The notes: generated by a model from the letters alone, not told the origin. 64,000 bases of DNA from an uncultured Sunxiuqinia sp. (GCF_963678245.1 NZ_OY782767.1:930001-994000), one strand, 5' to 3'; positions 37,469-47,514 are shown, counted from the stretch's first letter. Numbers and translations: made by a program.

Positions 37469-37921
37469 TTATTGTATAACAATTCTATCGAAAACACGAA
37501 TAATCTCTTTCGAATTGTTAGCCTGTCTTAATTCTTGTTCAACCGAATCGGTTTTATGATTGAAAATAGCGATCGATTTATTTATTATTTCAATCATTTT
37601 TTTTTCGACTCTTTCCAATGGAAGAATGTCTTTTCTCATACATTTACGATAGTGCTGAGTTAGTTTCCGCACTGAGTAATATAAGTCTGGCTTTGTAATT
37701 TCTACAGAAGAGATATAGCTGGGAGGTCCGCAATTTACTTTTTTTGTATAGATTCGATTGAATTGTTCCAATTTTACTGAAATTGTTTCTCCTAATAATT
37801 TATCATGCATACAATCTTTAACTTCCGGCATTTGACACGATGCTCCTTGAAACTGAAAAACTTCCTGTGCCCAGGTGGATAAGGTGATAAATAAACAAGC
37901 CGCGCAAAACAATAACTTCAT
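37469..37921 (-). CDS. Small secreted protein of unknown function
   Basis: The protein has 150 residues from ATG 37921, which has a GAGGAGGAAAG ribosome site; the upstream ATG at 37939 is less likely. A signal peptide is clear (MKLLFCAACLFITLSTWAQ). The mature part has four Cys (GASCQMPEVKDCMHD, KVNCGPP, YRKCMRKD), suggesting disulfides. The C-terminal half is helical and rich in Lys, Glu and Ile. I recognise no family. The gene stands between the serine hydrolase and the E2/E1 genes on the same strand, with gaps of 103 and 179 bp. Confidence 0.7.
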   Translation of the reverse strand: MKLLFCAACLFITLSTWAQEVFQFQGASCQMPEVKDCMHDKLLGETISVKLEQFNRIYTKKVNCGPPSYISSVEITKPDLYYSVRKLTQHYRKCMRKDILPLERVEKKMIEIINKSIAIFNHKTDSVEQELRQANNSKEIIRVFDRIVIQ

Positions 37922-38024
37922 AAATTCTTTCCTCCTCAAATCGATTCCTGCTAAATTTAGAAAAAAAATGAGACAGATCTAGAATTATGGATTGAATAAT
38001 GCTAAAGAACATTAAATCAAATGG

Positions 38025-39329
38025 TCAATTATTAATTGCTAAAGGAAGAACATCAATTGGGTAATAATTAAAGAGATCTTGATGTGGCCATTCCTTAATC
38101 CGTCCTGTTATACCTTGCATAAAGCGATTAATCTCGTATGGGAATTTAGATCCTTTCCAGCTACTTGTATTTGAAAGGAAGATCCAATTAAGTCCATTTT
38201 TTTGCCTTTTTAGCATGGCGACTGAGCCTGCCATGCTTCCTGTACGCGCCCACGTGCCATAATCGGTTGTTGCTCTCCATCCCAATGGGCCTTTAGCATA
38301 GGTGTTGTCAGTCATTTCCAGGATTGAGCTATCTTTTAATACATCTTTTACTTCTGGATGTCCATCGATTAAGACCAATAAACGGGCAAGCTCCACCGAA
38401 GAGCAAATCCAACCTCCTGCAGCTCCCAATAATTCGATTGGATTACCACCATCCGATTTTGGAACCTTTAAACCCTGTCCGGCAAAATCAAATATTTGCA
38501 AACTTCCCCGTTGCTCAAAATAGTCAACTTCATTGGGATATTTGTACGTTCGTTCGCTGTGGCCAATATACATGTCCAATATGCCATTGGGAATTAAAAC
38601 TTCTTCGCGAACAAAATCTTCATAGCTTTTACCACTAACAGCTGAAATAACCTCTCCTAGAAACATATACCCCATGTTCGAATAAGAAACTTGGGTTCCA
38701 GGTGGAAATGAGAGACGTCGGCTGGCGATGTATTTCGAATAGGTTTCCATTGTTGCAGGCGGTGTGTCTCCTACTTTATCTGCAATACTCAGTGAATGAA
38801 AAGCTGGATCACCATAACGTTGAGACCATCCACCTGAATGAGCTAACAGGTTTCGTACCGTAATATTGTAAAGTTTTGAGTCACGGACATCTCTGAAATA
38901 TTGGTTATCAATGACAGCACCGGGACCAAACACCTTATCAGAAAGATTTAGTCTGCCGTCTTCAACCAGCTTCATGATAGCTACCGCAGTAATCAGTTTT
39001 GAAACGCTTGCAACTCGAAACAAACTACCAGGTTGTACTTTATTTCCTACTTTATCTGCGTCCCCAAATCCTTGAGCATAAATAAGTTTTTCATCTTTAA
39101 TGATCGCGATTGAAACTCCGTTGAGTTCCCACCGCAGAATGAACCTTTCGACCTGCTTTTTAATGTATTTTGACTGCTTAAAATCTGAGAGGTCGTTTTG
39201 TATGCGAAAATTTAATCCTTTCAATTCAAGTTCATAATAGGCTGGAACTTGCTTTTTCCTGCTAATCCGTGTAGAACCAAAGGACAATAAAAAAATAATA
39301 ATGAATATAGAGTATCTCAAATATCGCAT
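38025..39329 (-). CDS. Serine hydrolase, class C beta-lactamase/CubicO family
   Basis: The protein has 434 residues. An N-terminal hydrophobic segment (IFIIIFLLSF) acts as signal or anchor. The serine-Lys motif is S-V-S-K in RVASVSKLITAVAIMKL (about 108-124). The Tyr motif is Y-S-N in VSYSNMGYMFLGE (about 209-221), and a late TGSMAG replaces the KTG region. The protein is periplasmic. Family members act as D,D-peptidases or esterases as often as beta-lactamases, so no resistance role should be inferred. It lies 26 bp after pyrD, possibly in one transcript. Confidence 0.88.
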   Translation of the reverse strand: MRYLRYSIFIIIFLLSFGSTRISRKKQVPAYYELELKGLNFRIQNDLSDFKQSKYIKKQVERFILRWELNGVSIAIIKDEKLIYAQGFGDADKVGNKVQPGSLFRVASVSKLITAVAIMKLVEDGRLNLSDKVFGPGAVIDNQYFRDVRDSKLYNITVRNLLAHSGGWSQRYGDPAFHSLSIADKVGDTPPATMETYSKYIASRRLSFPPGTQVSYSNMGYMFLGEVISAVSGKSYEDFVREEVLIPNGILDMYIGHSERTYKYPNEVDYFEQRGSLQIFDFAGQGLKVPKSDGGNPIELLGAAGGWICSSVELARLLVLIDGHPEVKDVLKDSSILEMTDNTYAKGPLGWRATTDYGTWARTGSMAGSVAMLKRQKNGLNWIFLSNTSSWKGSKFPYEINRFMQGITGRIKEWPHQDLFNYYPIDVLPLAINN

Positions 39330-39355
39330 GTGTTACAAATATGAATTAGTGTTAT

Positions 39356-40267
39356 TTACATTTGTAAGCAACCAACTAAGTCATTGGCATTCTGTATTTT
39401 ATTTAATTCTAAATAGTCATTAATTCCGTCCACGATCTGAACAGGAATAGTTGGGTCGATAAAAATAGCTGTGCCAACTTGCACGGCCGAAGCACCGGCT
39501 ATCATAAATTCAATTGCATCGGTCGCGTTCATTATTCCGCCCATGCCAACGACAGGAATTTTTACGGAATTGTACACCTGCCAAACCATCCGTAATGCTA
39601 TTGGTTTAATTGCTGGCCCCGAAAGTCCACCGGTAATGGTCGACAATACAGGCTTGTGGCTATTTGCATCAACAGCCATTCCTAAAAACGTATTTACTAA
39701 AGAAACTGCATCGGCTCCCTGCCCTTCAACCGCACGTGCTATTTCTGTTATATCGGTAACGTTTGGAGAAAGTTTCACAATTAACGGTTTATCGTATACC
39801 TTCCGAACTGCACGAACAACAGCTTCGGCAGATGGGCAACTCACCCCAAAAGCCATTCCGCCCTCTTTTACGTTTGGGCAGCTAATATTTAATTCTATAG
39901 CCGGAATTTTGTCCAACGCATTGATCCGTTCGGTTAATTCCACATATTCTTCGATGGTAGAACCATTTACATTGACAATGAACTGGCTGTCAATATCCTT
40001 GATTGTTGGATAAATATTTTTTTCAAAGTTGTCTACACCTTTATTTTGAAGTCCTACAGCATTTAACATCCCTGAAGGCGTTTCAGCCATCCTAGGATAG
40101 TCATTTCCTTGTCTTGGCTTTAGGGTAGTTCCTTTCATAACAACACCGCCAAGTTTTGATAGGTCTACAAAATCAGCAATTTCTTCACCAAAACCACACG
40201 TTCCCGATGCTGTTAAAACCGGATTTTTAAATACCAGATCTTTAATTCGAATACTTAAGTCTACCAT
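39356..40267 (-). CDS. pyrD: Dihydroorotate dehydrogenase B, catalytic subunit
   Basis: This 303-residue FMN enzyme of pyrimidine synthesis oxidises dihydroorotate to orotate and passes electrons to PyrK. Class 1B features: [21 protein letters not shown] (about 20-40), [15 protein letters not shown] with the active-site Cys region (about 127-141), NTFLGMAVD, and the FMN phosphate loop [16 protein letters not shown]...[10 protein letters not shown]. Its start overlaps the pyrK stop by 7 bp, so the two are coupled. Confidence 0.96.
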   Translation of the reverse strand: MVDLSIRIKDLVFKNPVLTASGTCGFGEEIADFVDLSKLGGVVMKGTTLKPRQGNDYPRMAETPSGMLNAVGLQNKGVDNFEKNIYPTIKDIDSQFIVNVNGSTIEEYVELTERINALDKIPAIELNISCPNVKEGGMAFGVSCPSAEAVVRAVRKVYDKPLIVKLSPNVTDITEIARAVEGQGADAVSLVNTFLGMAVDANSHKPVLSTITGGLSGPAIKPIALRMVWQVYNSVKIPVVGMGGIMNATDAIEFMIAGASAVQVGTAIFIDPTIPVQIVDGINDYLELNKIQNANDLVGCLQM

Positions 40268-41034
40268 GTTAGTTTATTAATATTAAATACTGGACCATCG
40301 GTACATACACATTGATTACCTTCAGTTGTTCTTTCAACGCAACACAAGCACACACCGAAACCGCAAGCCATCATATTTTCAAGGGAAACCTCGCAAGACA
40401 CTTGATTTTTAGCAGCTTCCTTTGCTACAGCTTTCATCATTAAATCGGGTCCACAAGTGTAAACTCTGTCAAAAGCAGTCAATTCACTTTTGAAAACAGA
40501 GTGATGTGTTACAAATCCTTTTTCTCCCAGGCTACCATCTTCCGTTGTGTGGTAAAAATTCCCAAAATGTTTATATGCAGTAATATCTACATGATCTTGT
40601 TCACTTCTTGCACCAAGCAATACATGAACATTTTTGGGATTTAGACCGCATATTTTAGCCAAAAACAACATGGGGGCAACACCACTACCTCCACCTATAA
40701 GCAACACGTTATCGTCCTTTTGAGGTATTGAAAAGCTGCTGCCAAGCGGATAGATAACGCTAATCTTATCTCCAGCCTGATAGGTTGTTAGTACTTTCGA
40801 CCCTCTTCCCAATATTTTTACCAATAACGAGAACGTATTATTCTCGTTATCGACATCAAGTACTGAAAATGGGCGTCTTAGAAATGTGTCAGTTGATTTT
40901 TTTATCTCTACATTAACAAATTGCCCTGGAAATATTTGGGGCAATTTTGCAGATGACTTTAAATCCAGTCTGAAATTATCATGATTTAATTGGGTGTTTT
41001 TAATCAGAAGTAGTTCCTCTACTGTCTTTTTCAT
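40261..41034 (-). CDS. pyrK: Dihydroorotate dehydrogenase B, electron-transfer subunit
   Basis: The protein has 257 residues. The FAD-binding domain has [10 protein letters not shown] (about 54-63). The NAD domain has [18 protein letters not shown] (about 106-123). The C-terminal 2Fe-2S cluster is bound by Cys in [16 protein letters not shown] and the later CVCTDGPVF. It passes electrons from PyrD to NAD+. It leads the pyrK-pyrD pair. Confidence 0.95.
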   Translation of the reverse strand: MKKTVEELLLIKNTQLNHDNFRLDLKSSAKLPQIFPGQFVNVEIKKSTDTFLRRPFSVLDVDNENNTFSLLVKILGRGSKVLTTYQAGDKISVIYPLGSSFSIPQKDDNVLLIGGGSGVAPMLFLAKICGLNPKNVHVLLGARSEQDHVDITAYKHFGNFYHTTEDGSLGEKGFVTHHSVFKSELTAFDRVYTCGPDLMMKAVAKEAAKNQVSCEVSLENMMACGFGVCLCCVERTTEGNQCVCTDGPVFNINKLTW

Positions 41035-41166
41035 TCGTATATTCTTTGAACGTTACTAAAGGGTAACACATGCAATTTGCTATTGAGCTATCGAAAATAA
41101 GGGCATCGATTGTCAATAACGCATTTCATACGATACAAATTTGTCCGCAAATATAACCAGAAAAAT

Positions 41167-41622
41167 CTATTTCGTAGGACCGTACTCTCTAAAAGTTTGG
41201 TCGGTATAAAAAACGACAATACGCTCAATTGTTTTTTCTGTTTTTTTAACAAAATCAGGAGTTTCGGCTTGCGTTTGTTTCTTCTCGGAAAGTATTGGCT
41301 CAATGGGCTTTTTAATTGATGAAGTAGAAATTTCCTCTTTAATTGGAGGTGACCCAATATCGGATATCGGACTATTTTGTGGAAACAATTGCGGAGAACT
41401 TTGTGCTGCGCCCGGCTCAAGCATGTCACCATCACCCATTATCAGCCATTTGGCATTGATTTCCGGATATTTCTCCAGCATTTTAGATATAAACTGGAAG
41501 CTCGGTTTATTTCGTCCGTGTAGCACATGGGTAACGTTTGATCTTTGTACACCAATCGAATCAGCAAGCTCTGATGATGTGATGCCTTTATGATCCATAA
41601 ATCGTTTTATCCGGGTGTTCAT
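41167..41622 (-). CDS. XRE-type helix-turn-helix regulator
   Basis: The protein has 151 residues. The HTH_3 domain occupies residues 3-62: IKRFMDHKGITSSELADSIGVQRSNVTHVLHGR, with helix 3 QRSNVTHVL, then NKPSFQFISKMLEKYPEINAKWLIMGDG. This resembles CI-like regulators common in Bacteroidota. The rest (65-151) is Pro/Ser/Lys-rich and probably disordered. The C-terminal FYTDQTFREYGP is a short conserved-looking tail. The stop is followed by 132 bp before pyrK. The long non-coding region upstream holds repeated GTAAAT elements that could be its sites. Confidence 0.85.
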   Translation of the reverse strand: MNTRIKRFMDHKGITSSELADSIGVQRSNVTHVLHGRNKPSFQFISKMLEKYPEINAKWLIMGDGDMLEPGAAQSSPQLFPQNSPISDIGSPPIKEEISTSSIKKPIEPILSEKKQTQAETPDFVKKTEKTIERIVVFYTDQTFREYGPTK

Positions 41623-42402
41623 TTATTAGAATTTTACTTTTCTACAAAAATAACAAATCAAAACTATATAAAAAACAAAACTTAATTAGAACTACGACAC
41701 TTTTGTAAATAGCACACTGTCCTCAAATGATTATTAATGTAAATAGTGCTCATTTACTACTGTAGTTGATACTTCTATAAAACTGAATAACTGATACTTA
41801 TAAATATGAAAGTGCACCTATATCTAACACATAGCTCTCTTGATTAGAATTGAGGTTCAGAGTACTTTAGGTAAGTTTATATTTATTATTGATTATCTGA
41901 GTGTTGTGTTACAATATGGCAGATGTAGACTATTTAGTCGGTTCTTTGTTTGTTGAGCTTACAAAAGTGCCTTCTGGTGTTGACAAATATCACATTTACT
42001 CATCCTTTCTAAATTAAAAACAATAGCTTGAGATACATTTGTGTAACTCTTTTGTTGTTATTTGTAAATCACACTGAATTTACATCTAAAAAGATGTAAA
42101 AGATAAAAATCCAGTGTTAATTCATGCGTAATCGACTAGTAAGTAAAAAATATTAAAATCTCAGAGAGTTTAAACAACACATAGTTGATCTATTGATGTT
42201 GATTTTGAGTAAGTTATAGCACATATTACTCCTAATAATCGTTTGAGGTTTTTAATACTCCTGCAAAAATTGGGGTTTAAACTTTACATTTATCATGGTC
42301 TGATGTTTTTCATTAATTTTTTTGTGAAAAAGCTCAGCATGTACCCTGTTATTAAAAATAGCTTTCTAAATTCGTTGCATTCAATTATATTTTTCATTTA
42401 CC
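41623..42402. other. 780-bp non-coding region with inverted repeats and a hairpin
   Basis: No convincing gene on either strand; it is very AT-rich. Contents: GTAAAT-N7-ATTTAC at 41739-41757; GTAAAT-N8-ATTTAC at 42064-42083; a further GTAAAT at 41705 followed by AGCACACTG, echoing GTAAATCACACTG at 42064; a perfect 9-bp hairpin TTTACATCT/AGATGTAAA with AAAA loop at 42079-42100. On the minus strand a -7 box TAGTTTTG (complement of 41659-41666) could drive the XRE gene. An unannotated small RNA is possible but not shown. Confidence 0.55.
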
Positions 42403-43605
42403 ATGAGAGGAATTCCAGCATCGGGTATATTTATATTTTTTGCAATAATTATTGCCATTGAATTTTTTGCTTTCTTGGCTCTACGCACATTATCATCGTC
42501 CCAAAAGTCAAGGAAACCTTTTGCGTATATTTATTGGCTTTTAAGTGCAGTTCTGATTGGAATTTTAGCTTTCGGCTTTTTGAATCCTTCGAAAATACGA
42601 GAAACGGATAATTATGATTTTTTCTATTTCGTTATCTCAGTGTCTTTTCTAATCCTGACTCCTAAGTTTTTATTGGCTATTAGCTACCTTATTTCTCTTG
42701 TTTTTCGCTTGTTTAAAGCAAGATATTTCAGTCGCATTTTATTAATGAGCTCGCTTATTATTAGCCTTGGACTCATGATTAACATTGGCTATGGAATTAC
42801 ATTTGGGCGAAAAACGTTAAGAGTGGTTAAACAGGAAATATATCTCGATTCGCTTCCTGATGCACTGGATAAAACAACAATTGTTCAGATATCCGACATT
42901 CACCTTGGAGGCTTTGAAGATGACAGCTTTATTCGGCGGGTGGCTGATGAAATTAACAGCTTTCATCCAGATTTGATTTTATTTACCGGCGACATGGTTA
43001 ATAATTACTATCAGGAAATGCTAGGTTTTGAAGATGAATTTACCGCCATGAAAGCAACCTATGGTAAATATGCCATTTTGGGCAACCACGATTATGGAGA
43101 TTACTCCAACTGGGAAAGTCAAGAGCAAAAGCAAATCAACCATCAAACTTTAGAAGGCATGATTGAAGATGCAGGCTTTGAGCTGCTCTTGAATGAATTC
43201 GCAGAAATAGATATCAACAATGAATCGGTAGAAATTATTGGTGTCGAAAACTGGGGGCACCCTCCTTTCCCTCAATATGCTGATTTAGATATGGCGATGA
43301 AAAATACGGAAAGGCAATCCTTTAAAATTCTGATGACTCATGATCCTGCGCATTGGGCTGATCGGGTTATTGAAAAAACGGATGTGCCTTTATCGTTGAG
43401 CGGACATACTCACGCAGCACAGTCAGGGATCCAGTTTGCCGGCATCGAGTTTAGCCCCATGTACTTTATTCAGAAATATTGGGGAGGCCTTTACAAACAT
43501 GGCAATCAGTACCTCTATGTAAACCGCGGGCTAGGATGTGTTGGTTTACTTGGCCGGATTGAAATGGCCCCGGAAATAACCGTACTCACTCTTCGGTCAA
43601 AGTGA
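42403..43605 (+). CDS. Membrane-anchored metallophosphoesterase (YkuE/LpxG-like)
   Basis: The protein has 400 residues. Four hydrophobic helices lie at about 8-27, 42-60, 73-98 and 113-132. A calcineurin-type domain from about 160 holds VQISDIHLGGF (about 164-174), LILFTGDMVNN (about 192), AILGNHDYGDYSNW (about 224-237), ILMTHDPAHW (about 308) and LSGHTHAAQ (about 331-339). Relatives include UDP-diacylglucosamine hydrolases and phospholipid phosphatases, so a lipid or nucleotide-sugar substrate is possible. Its 3' end overlaps that of the convergent gene by 9 bp. Confidence 0.88.
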   Translation: MRGIPASGIFIFFAIIIAIEFFAFLALRTLSSSQKSRKPFAYIYWLLSAVLIGILAFGFLNPSKIRETDNYDFFYFVISVSFLILTPKFLLAISYLISLVFRLFKARYFSRILLMSSLIISLGLMINIGYGITFGRKTLRVVKQEIYLDSLPDALDKTTIVQISDIHLGGFEDDSFIRRVADEINSFHPDLILFTGDMVNNYYQEMLGFEDEFTAMKATYGKYAILGNHDYGDYSNWESQEQKQINHQTLEGMIEDAGFELLLNEFAEIDINNESVEIIGVENWGHPPFPQYADLDMAMKNTERQSFKILMTHDPAHWADRVIEKTDVPLSLSGHTHAAQSGIQFAGIEFSPMYFIQKYWGGLYKHGNQYLYVNRGLGCVGLLGRIEMAPEITVLTLRSK

Positions 43606-46485
43606 ATCAAAGTTGACAGAAAATAGAAATTGAAAATAGAAACTTTGCTCTTTCGGATGGTATGCATTGCGGATACCAACTGTTACCGGAGTAACGATAC
43701 GCAATAGATGTCCTTCACCCAACAAGTCAATTCCTACAGAATTCATATCTCTCGAAAAAGATCCAATATACTCGCCTTCAGCAGAATAGCTATTTCCTTT
43801 TACATTGGCAAAATCATAAAATAGCGATGTTCGCAGACGCTTTAAATAAATAAATTTCCCAATACTCAAATCCGGATAAAGCAATGGCATGATATAGTCG
43901 ATTCCCATTGAATACATTTTTGTATTCTGAAAACTATTATATCCTCGCGGAAAGCGCACTTGATTACCAAAAGAAGAACCTTGTTCGTTGGTTTGAAAAC
44001 CATTATAAATTTTGATTCCATGATTTCGGCAGATGCCCGGAAAAAATAAGTTGGACTGAATCGCTGATAAAGATCCAATATCACTTTTGCTTTTTAGTCC
44101 GTTGCGAATAGTAAGTTCCAATGTTTGAGCAAACCTGGGTACCAAATCAAGCTCGGCAAGGCCTGTCGAATTCTGCAGATACAATTGATAAGCTATTGAA
44201 TGGTAAAGGCCGCTGGGAAATTCCGGAGGTGTGGTATTTGTGTGCGAAATACGTTGATAAGAATACTCCACTTGCGGACGAATGTATTGTGAAAATCGTC
44301 CTTGGCTAAAGTGTAACGGAAAGGAAACACCCCCATCAAAACGAAGTTGATTCCATGAAAATTGCTGTATAGTGGTATCGCTATTCACCACATTACCCAC
44401 TTGATCGACTGTGTTTTTGATTTGAAAATATTGAGATTTTCGCTTCCCATAATCGAATTCAGCATCTAATACCGGAAAGAATCCCGAATAGGTAAATCCT
44501 GCAATATATTTTCCTATTTCTTCTTCCAGATTATACTCGTAGCCTAAACGAGTTTCAGCAGTTCCCAGTTTGTTTTGCGAAAAGAGAGAGATGCCCGGTT
44601 TTATTTCATAATCATTCACATCAACATATGCCGGAGCCCAGCTATGAAAATTAAAAAGGTGAGCCGCTTTTCGATATGGTTTTGTGTCATAGCTCGCTTC
44701 TTCTTTTCCTGAAAAATCAATCACTTGCTTTTCTTGTTCGGCCAACGTATTTGCCAACTCGTATTTTTTTAGCTGAATTTCTTCAAAAGGCTTATTTAGA
44801 AAACTGTCTGAAGAAAGAACTGCTAATTGGTATCCAACTGACGAATAGTTGCTGAACAGTAATTGATTTTCAATAATGGTCGGATAATCTGCTCCAAACC
44901 GAACGGAGGTCAGCTGCTTTGTTTCATTCGATCTCAAATTGAAACTATAAATATTATCAATACCCGTAAACGAACCTGTAAAATAAATTTTGCCGTCGTG
45001 GTAGTACGGGCTTCTAATTTCATGAAAACCACCGTCTAGGATTATTTCAAATTGTCCATTGTCGATTGAGATACTTGTTAATGATTTACCTTTTGAAGAC
45101 AACGAAACAAAGTAGAGCACCTGTCCACGATCATCCCAACAAGGAGTGAAAATGAACTGATTTTGAGGAAGCTGAAATTGCTTGAGCCTCTCTCCTGTTT
45201 TCAAATTAAATATTGACAAGAAATAATGATTTGTTTTGTCGATTTCTACAGCCGCAAACCGGTTGAAATCAGGCGATAGCGTAGGGCTAAATAGCTTATT
45301 TTCAAAGGGAAAAACTTTCTTTGCTTTTGTTGTCTGATTATAAATAACAATCACCGATCGGTCGGCATGTGTCCACCTCACATTGGGGCGTCTTTCCGAC
45401 CATATCAGCATGTTGTCACGACCAGAAAAAGACTCTTGAAAGATGCTTCCGGGAGTAAAGATTGTTTTTTGTTTATCAGAGCTTATTCCTACAATTCGAG
45501 TCAAATCAGACCGATCTCGTTTCAGTGCAACAATCGTTGAGTCGTTTGCCGCAAAAGCTTGCGTATAATTGGAGTAAAATTTTGATGGTTTCCTAATCAA
45601 AGTCGATGTTGTCAGTGCCAAGGAATTGATTTCTTCATTCCACTTTTTTTGATAATTCAAAAATAAATCTTGATACAAACCTCTCTGATTGAAACCGGTT
45701 TCTTGCTTCAAAATACGATTGACCGGACTGACAGACAATGGCCTTTGGGCAACTTCTCTTAGAACTTTTGACCAAATACCTGAACCATATTTTTTACGGG
45801 TTCCTCCAACCATCCAATAGCCAAACTTATAGCGGTTTGGCACAAAATCTTTGTATGATCCGAGCGAAGTTTTGTTGTATGAGTATAATCCATTCTCAAC
45901 AACCTGAGCTTTGTTCTCCATTAAAAAGGAAGCAAGTCTACCCCGCCCCGAATTACTTAGAGCAGTTTCGATCACCACAGCATCGCCTTCAATAAACCAA
46001 AATGGCAAATAAGCACCAACCACTGCTGCTGCTGCCTGTTCTCCGAACAGAATCGGTAATAGGTCTGGTAGTTCATCCTGAATTTTATCCATTTGCACCA
46101 CATGCCGGAACTCGTGAATGGCGAGTTCTTCCAACCAATCCTGTGCGTAAATTTTCTGGTGTGGCGTTGTGAACAATTCCATCCGCTTTGGAGCCCAGGC
46201 AACCAATCCATTCGATTGCACGGTGTGTGTATGCAGTATTACAGAAATCTTTCGTGGTGAATGACCTAAGGTATGATAGCCATAGTCATAAGTTTTTTCA
46301 AAAACGTAAGCCAACTGTTGAGCTTTTTGCTCGTATTCTTCAGGATAAATGAGCTGGAAATGCTCGGTATTAATTTGCCTCCATTTTATTCTTGCCGGCT
46401 CCTGTCCTGTTGAGAAATATTGCGAATAGCCCGTGACTGGGCCTATCAGAAGTATGGTGACGATAATTGCAAAAAGCTGTTTCAT
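43597..46485 (-). CDS. Secreted protein: metallopeptidase-like N domain, TolB-like propeller, C-terminal barrel
   Basis: The protein has 962 residues. Signal peptide (LFAIIVTILLIGPVTGYSQ). The N domain (about 25-290) has a zinc-peptidase-like HEFRH motif in LAIHEFRHVVQMDKI (about 122-136) and a later WFIEGDAV that supplies a Glu in the gluzincin pattern. Residues about 300-580 look like TolB/DPP-type propeller blades (LSPDFNRFAAVEIDK, YFVSLSSKGKSLTSISIDNG, IYFTGSFTGIDNIYSFNL). The last 350 are beta strands ending in FYFQFLFSVNFDSL, consistent with an outer-membrane barrel. This is a Bacteroidota architecture of unknown role. Proteolytic activity is not proven. Confidence 0.78.
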   Translation of the reverse strand: MKQLFAIIVTILLIGPVTGYSQYFSTGQEPARIKWRQINTEHFQLIYPEEYEQKAQQLAYVFEKTYDYGYHTLGHSPRKISVILHTHTVQSNGLVAWAPKRMELFTTPHQKIYAQDWLEELAIHEFRHVVQMDKIQDELPDLLPILFGEQAAAAVVGAYLPFWFIEGDAVVIETALSNSGRGRLASFLMENKAQVVENGLYSYNKTSLGSYKDFVPNRYKFGYWMVGGTRKKYGSGIWSKVLREVAQRPLSVSPVNRILKQETGFNQRGLYQDLFLNYQKKWNEEINSLALTTSTLIRKPSKFYSNYTQAFAANDSTIVALKRDRSDLTRIVGISSDKQKTIFTPGSIFQESFSGRDNMLIWSERRPNVRWTHADRSVIVIYNQTTKAKKVFPFENKLFSPTLSPDFNRFAAVEIDKTNHYFLSIFNLKTGERLKQFQLPQNQFIFTPCWDDRGQVLYFVSLSSKGKSLTSISIDNGQFEIILDGGFHEIRSPYYHDGKIYFTGSFTGIDNIYSFNLRSNETKQLTSVRFGADYPTIIENQLLFSNYSSVGYQLAVLSSDSFLNKPFEEIQLKKYELANTLAEQEKQVIDFSGKEEASYDTKPYRKAAHLFNFHSWAPAYVDVNDYEIKPGISLFSQNKLGTAETRLGYEYNLEEEIGKYIAGFTYSGFFPVLDAEFDYGKRKSQYFQIKNTVDQVGNVVNSDTTIQQFSWNQLRFDGGVSFPLHFSQGRFSQYIRPQVEYSYQRISHTNTTPPEFPSGLYHSIAYQLYLQNSTGLAELDLVPRFAQTLELTIRNGLKSKSDIGSLSAIQSNLFFPGICRNHGIKIYNGFQTNEQGSSFGNQVRFPRGYNSFQNTKMYSMGIDYIMPLLYPDLSIGKFIYLKRLRTSLFYDFANVKGNSYSAEGEYIGSFSRDMNSVGIDLLGEGHLLRIVTPVTVGIRNAYHPKEQSFYFQFLFSVNFDSL

Positions 46486-46571
46486 GTAGATTTCAATACT
46501 CTAACTGATTTGTAGAACTAGATATATTAGCCAAACGAGAATGAAAATTACTTATTTTTCGAACTGAATAT

Positions 46572-46606
46572 AAACAAAAAATGCCGGATAAAATTTCCGG
46601 CATTTT
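46572..46606 (-). terminator. Terminator of the 46635-47345 membrane gene
   Basis: A perfect 11-bp stem (46578-46588 with 46596-46606), a 7-nt loop, and a T run on the minus strand. It lies 28 bp past the stop codon. Confidence 0.8.
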
Positions 46607-46634
46607 CAATATCTTTTGAATTAATGATTGTGTT

Positions 46635-47345
46635 TCATTCCAAATAACCTTCGTGCTTGTTTGTCGCTGCCTGATAAAGGGATGAAAATGAAGAGTTTAC
46701 CCAAATAATAGCCGGAAAGATTCCAACAATAAGAAGAGCTAATCCGCAAATGATGATAAAAAAAGAAAAGATTCCCATTCCAAAGATTGTCCAGCCAATT
46801 CCACGGGTTAGTTTCCAACTTTGCTCAATGGCCTGTATCGCGTCCAGTTCTTTATCCATTACTAAATAAGAAACAAATGACAACCGGCAAATAAGAATAA
46901 TTCCCGGAATAATAAAAAATATAAAGCCCATAGCCACTAAGGCACTTTTTAACAAGTTGGCCAGAATGACGTTCAAATAGTTATGAAACCCGGCTATCAA
47001 TTTTTGAAATTCAATGTCGTTATCACGAACGGCATCAATATAAATCAGTTTGGCACTGTATTCAAAAACCGGTACCACCAAAAAGTAATACGCGATGCCA
47101 AAAAGAATCAGGAAAAAAGCACCTATCGATAACAATAAGTTGTCGCCATTAAATGGAAAGCTATGAATAAAGCCATAATCTCCCGAATTAAAATTTATTT
47201 TAAATCCGGCAGACGGGCCTGTCACCATGCCAACAACAATGACAACCAAAAGCAAATACAAGAAATACTTTTTCATTACTTGCCATCCGTTGCTAAAGCT
47301 ACCGCCTAAAGTTGGTTTTAAACTCACGTAATTGATTAGTTCCAT
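46635..47345 (-). CDS. Multi-pass membrane protein of unknown function (DUF975/DUF4013-like)
   Basis: The protein has 236 residues. A short cytosolic start with FSNGWQVMKKYFLYLLLVVIVVG is followed by about five or six transmembrane helices, including a paired-helix region with IPGIILICRLSFVSYLVMDKELDAIQAIEQSWKLTRG. That motif is shared by DUF975/YckC-type proteins (P-G-I-x3-R...S-W-x-L-T). The biochemical role is unknown. It is divergent from the LuxR-type gene, with the palindrome between them, so the regulator may control it (inference). Confidence 0.78.
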   Translation of the reverse strand: MELINYVSLKPTLGGSFSNGWQVMKKYFLYLLLVVIVVGMVTGPSAGFKINFNSGDYGFIHSFPFNGDNLLLSIGAFFLILFGIAYYFLVVPVFEYSAKLIYIDAVRDNDIEFQKLIAGFHNYLNVILANLLKSALVAMGFIFFIIPGIILICRLSFVSYLVMDKELDAIQAIEQSWKLTRGIGWTIFGMGIFSFFIIICGLALLIVGIFPAIIWVNSSFSSLYQAATNKHEGYLE

Positions 47346-47369
47346 TGTTGAAGGTTTTAATATTTATTT

Positions 47370-47377
47370 CAAAACTA
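47370..47377 (-). promoter_or_regulatory. -7 box of the membrane-protein gene
   Basis: The complement reads TAGTTTTG, an exact TAnnTTTG, 25 bp before the ATG at 47345. No -33 box is evident, which fits dependence on an activator bound upstream. Confidence 0.5.
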
Positions 47378-47493
47378 CTGCGTTCAGTATTAATATCCTT
47401 CCTACTAAAGTCGTGTTTTGCACTTTTACGACTAAAGTAGCAGCAGAAACCAGCACTAAAGGTCTCTCGCACAGGAAAATCATTATATGGGAG

Positions 47494-47514
47494 TTTCATG
47501 TGTTGCACATGAAA
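47494..47514. promoter_or_regulatory. Perfect 9-bp inverted repeat, candidate LuxR-type operator
   Basis: TTTCATGTG and CACATGAAA separated by TTG, in the 214-bp gap between the membrane-protein gene and the LuxR-type gene. A further half-like ACATGAAAA follows at 47519. There is no T run, so it is not a terminator. Size and symmetry fit a dimeric regulator. Confidence 0.5.

Noticed and set aside
38025-39329. Beta-lactamase resistance gene
   Set aside because: The fold is shared by many housekeeping esterases and peptidases; the KTG region is not canonical and no ampR-like neighbour exists.
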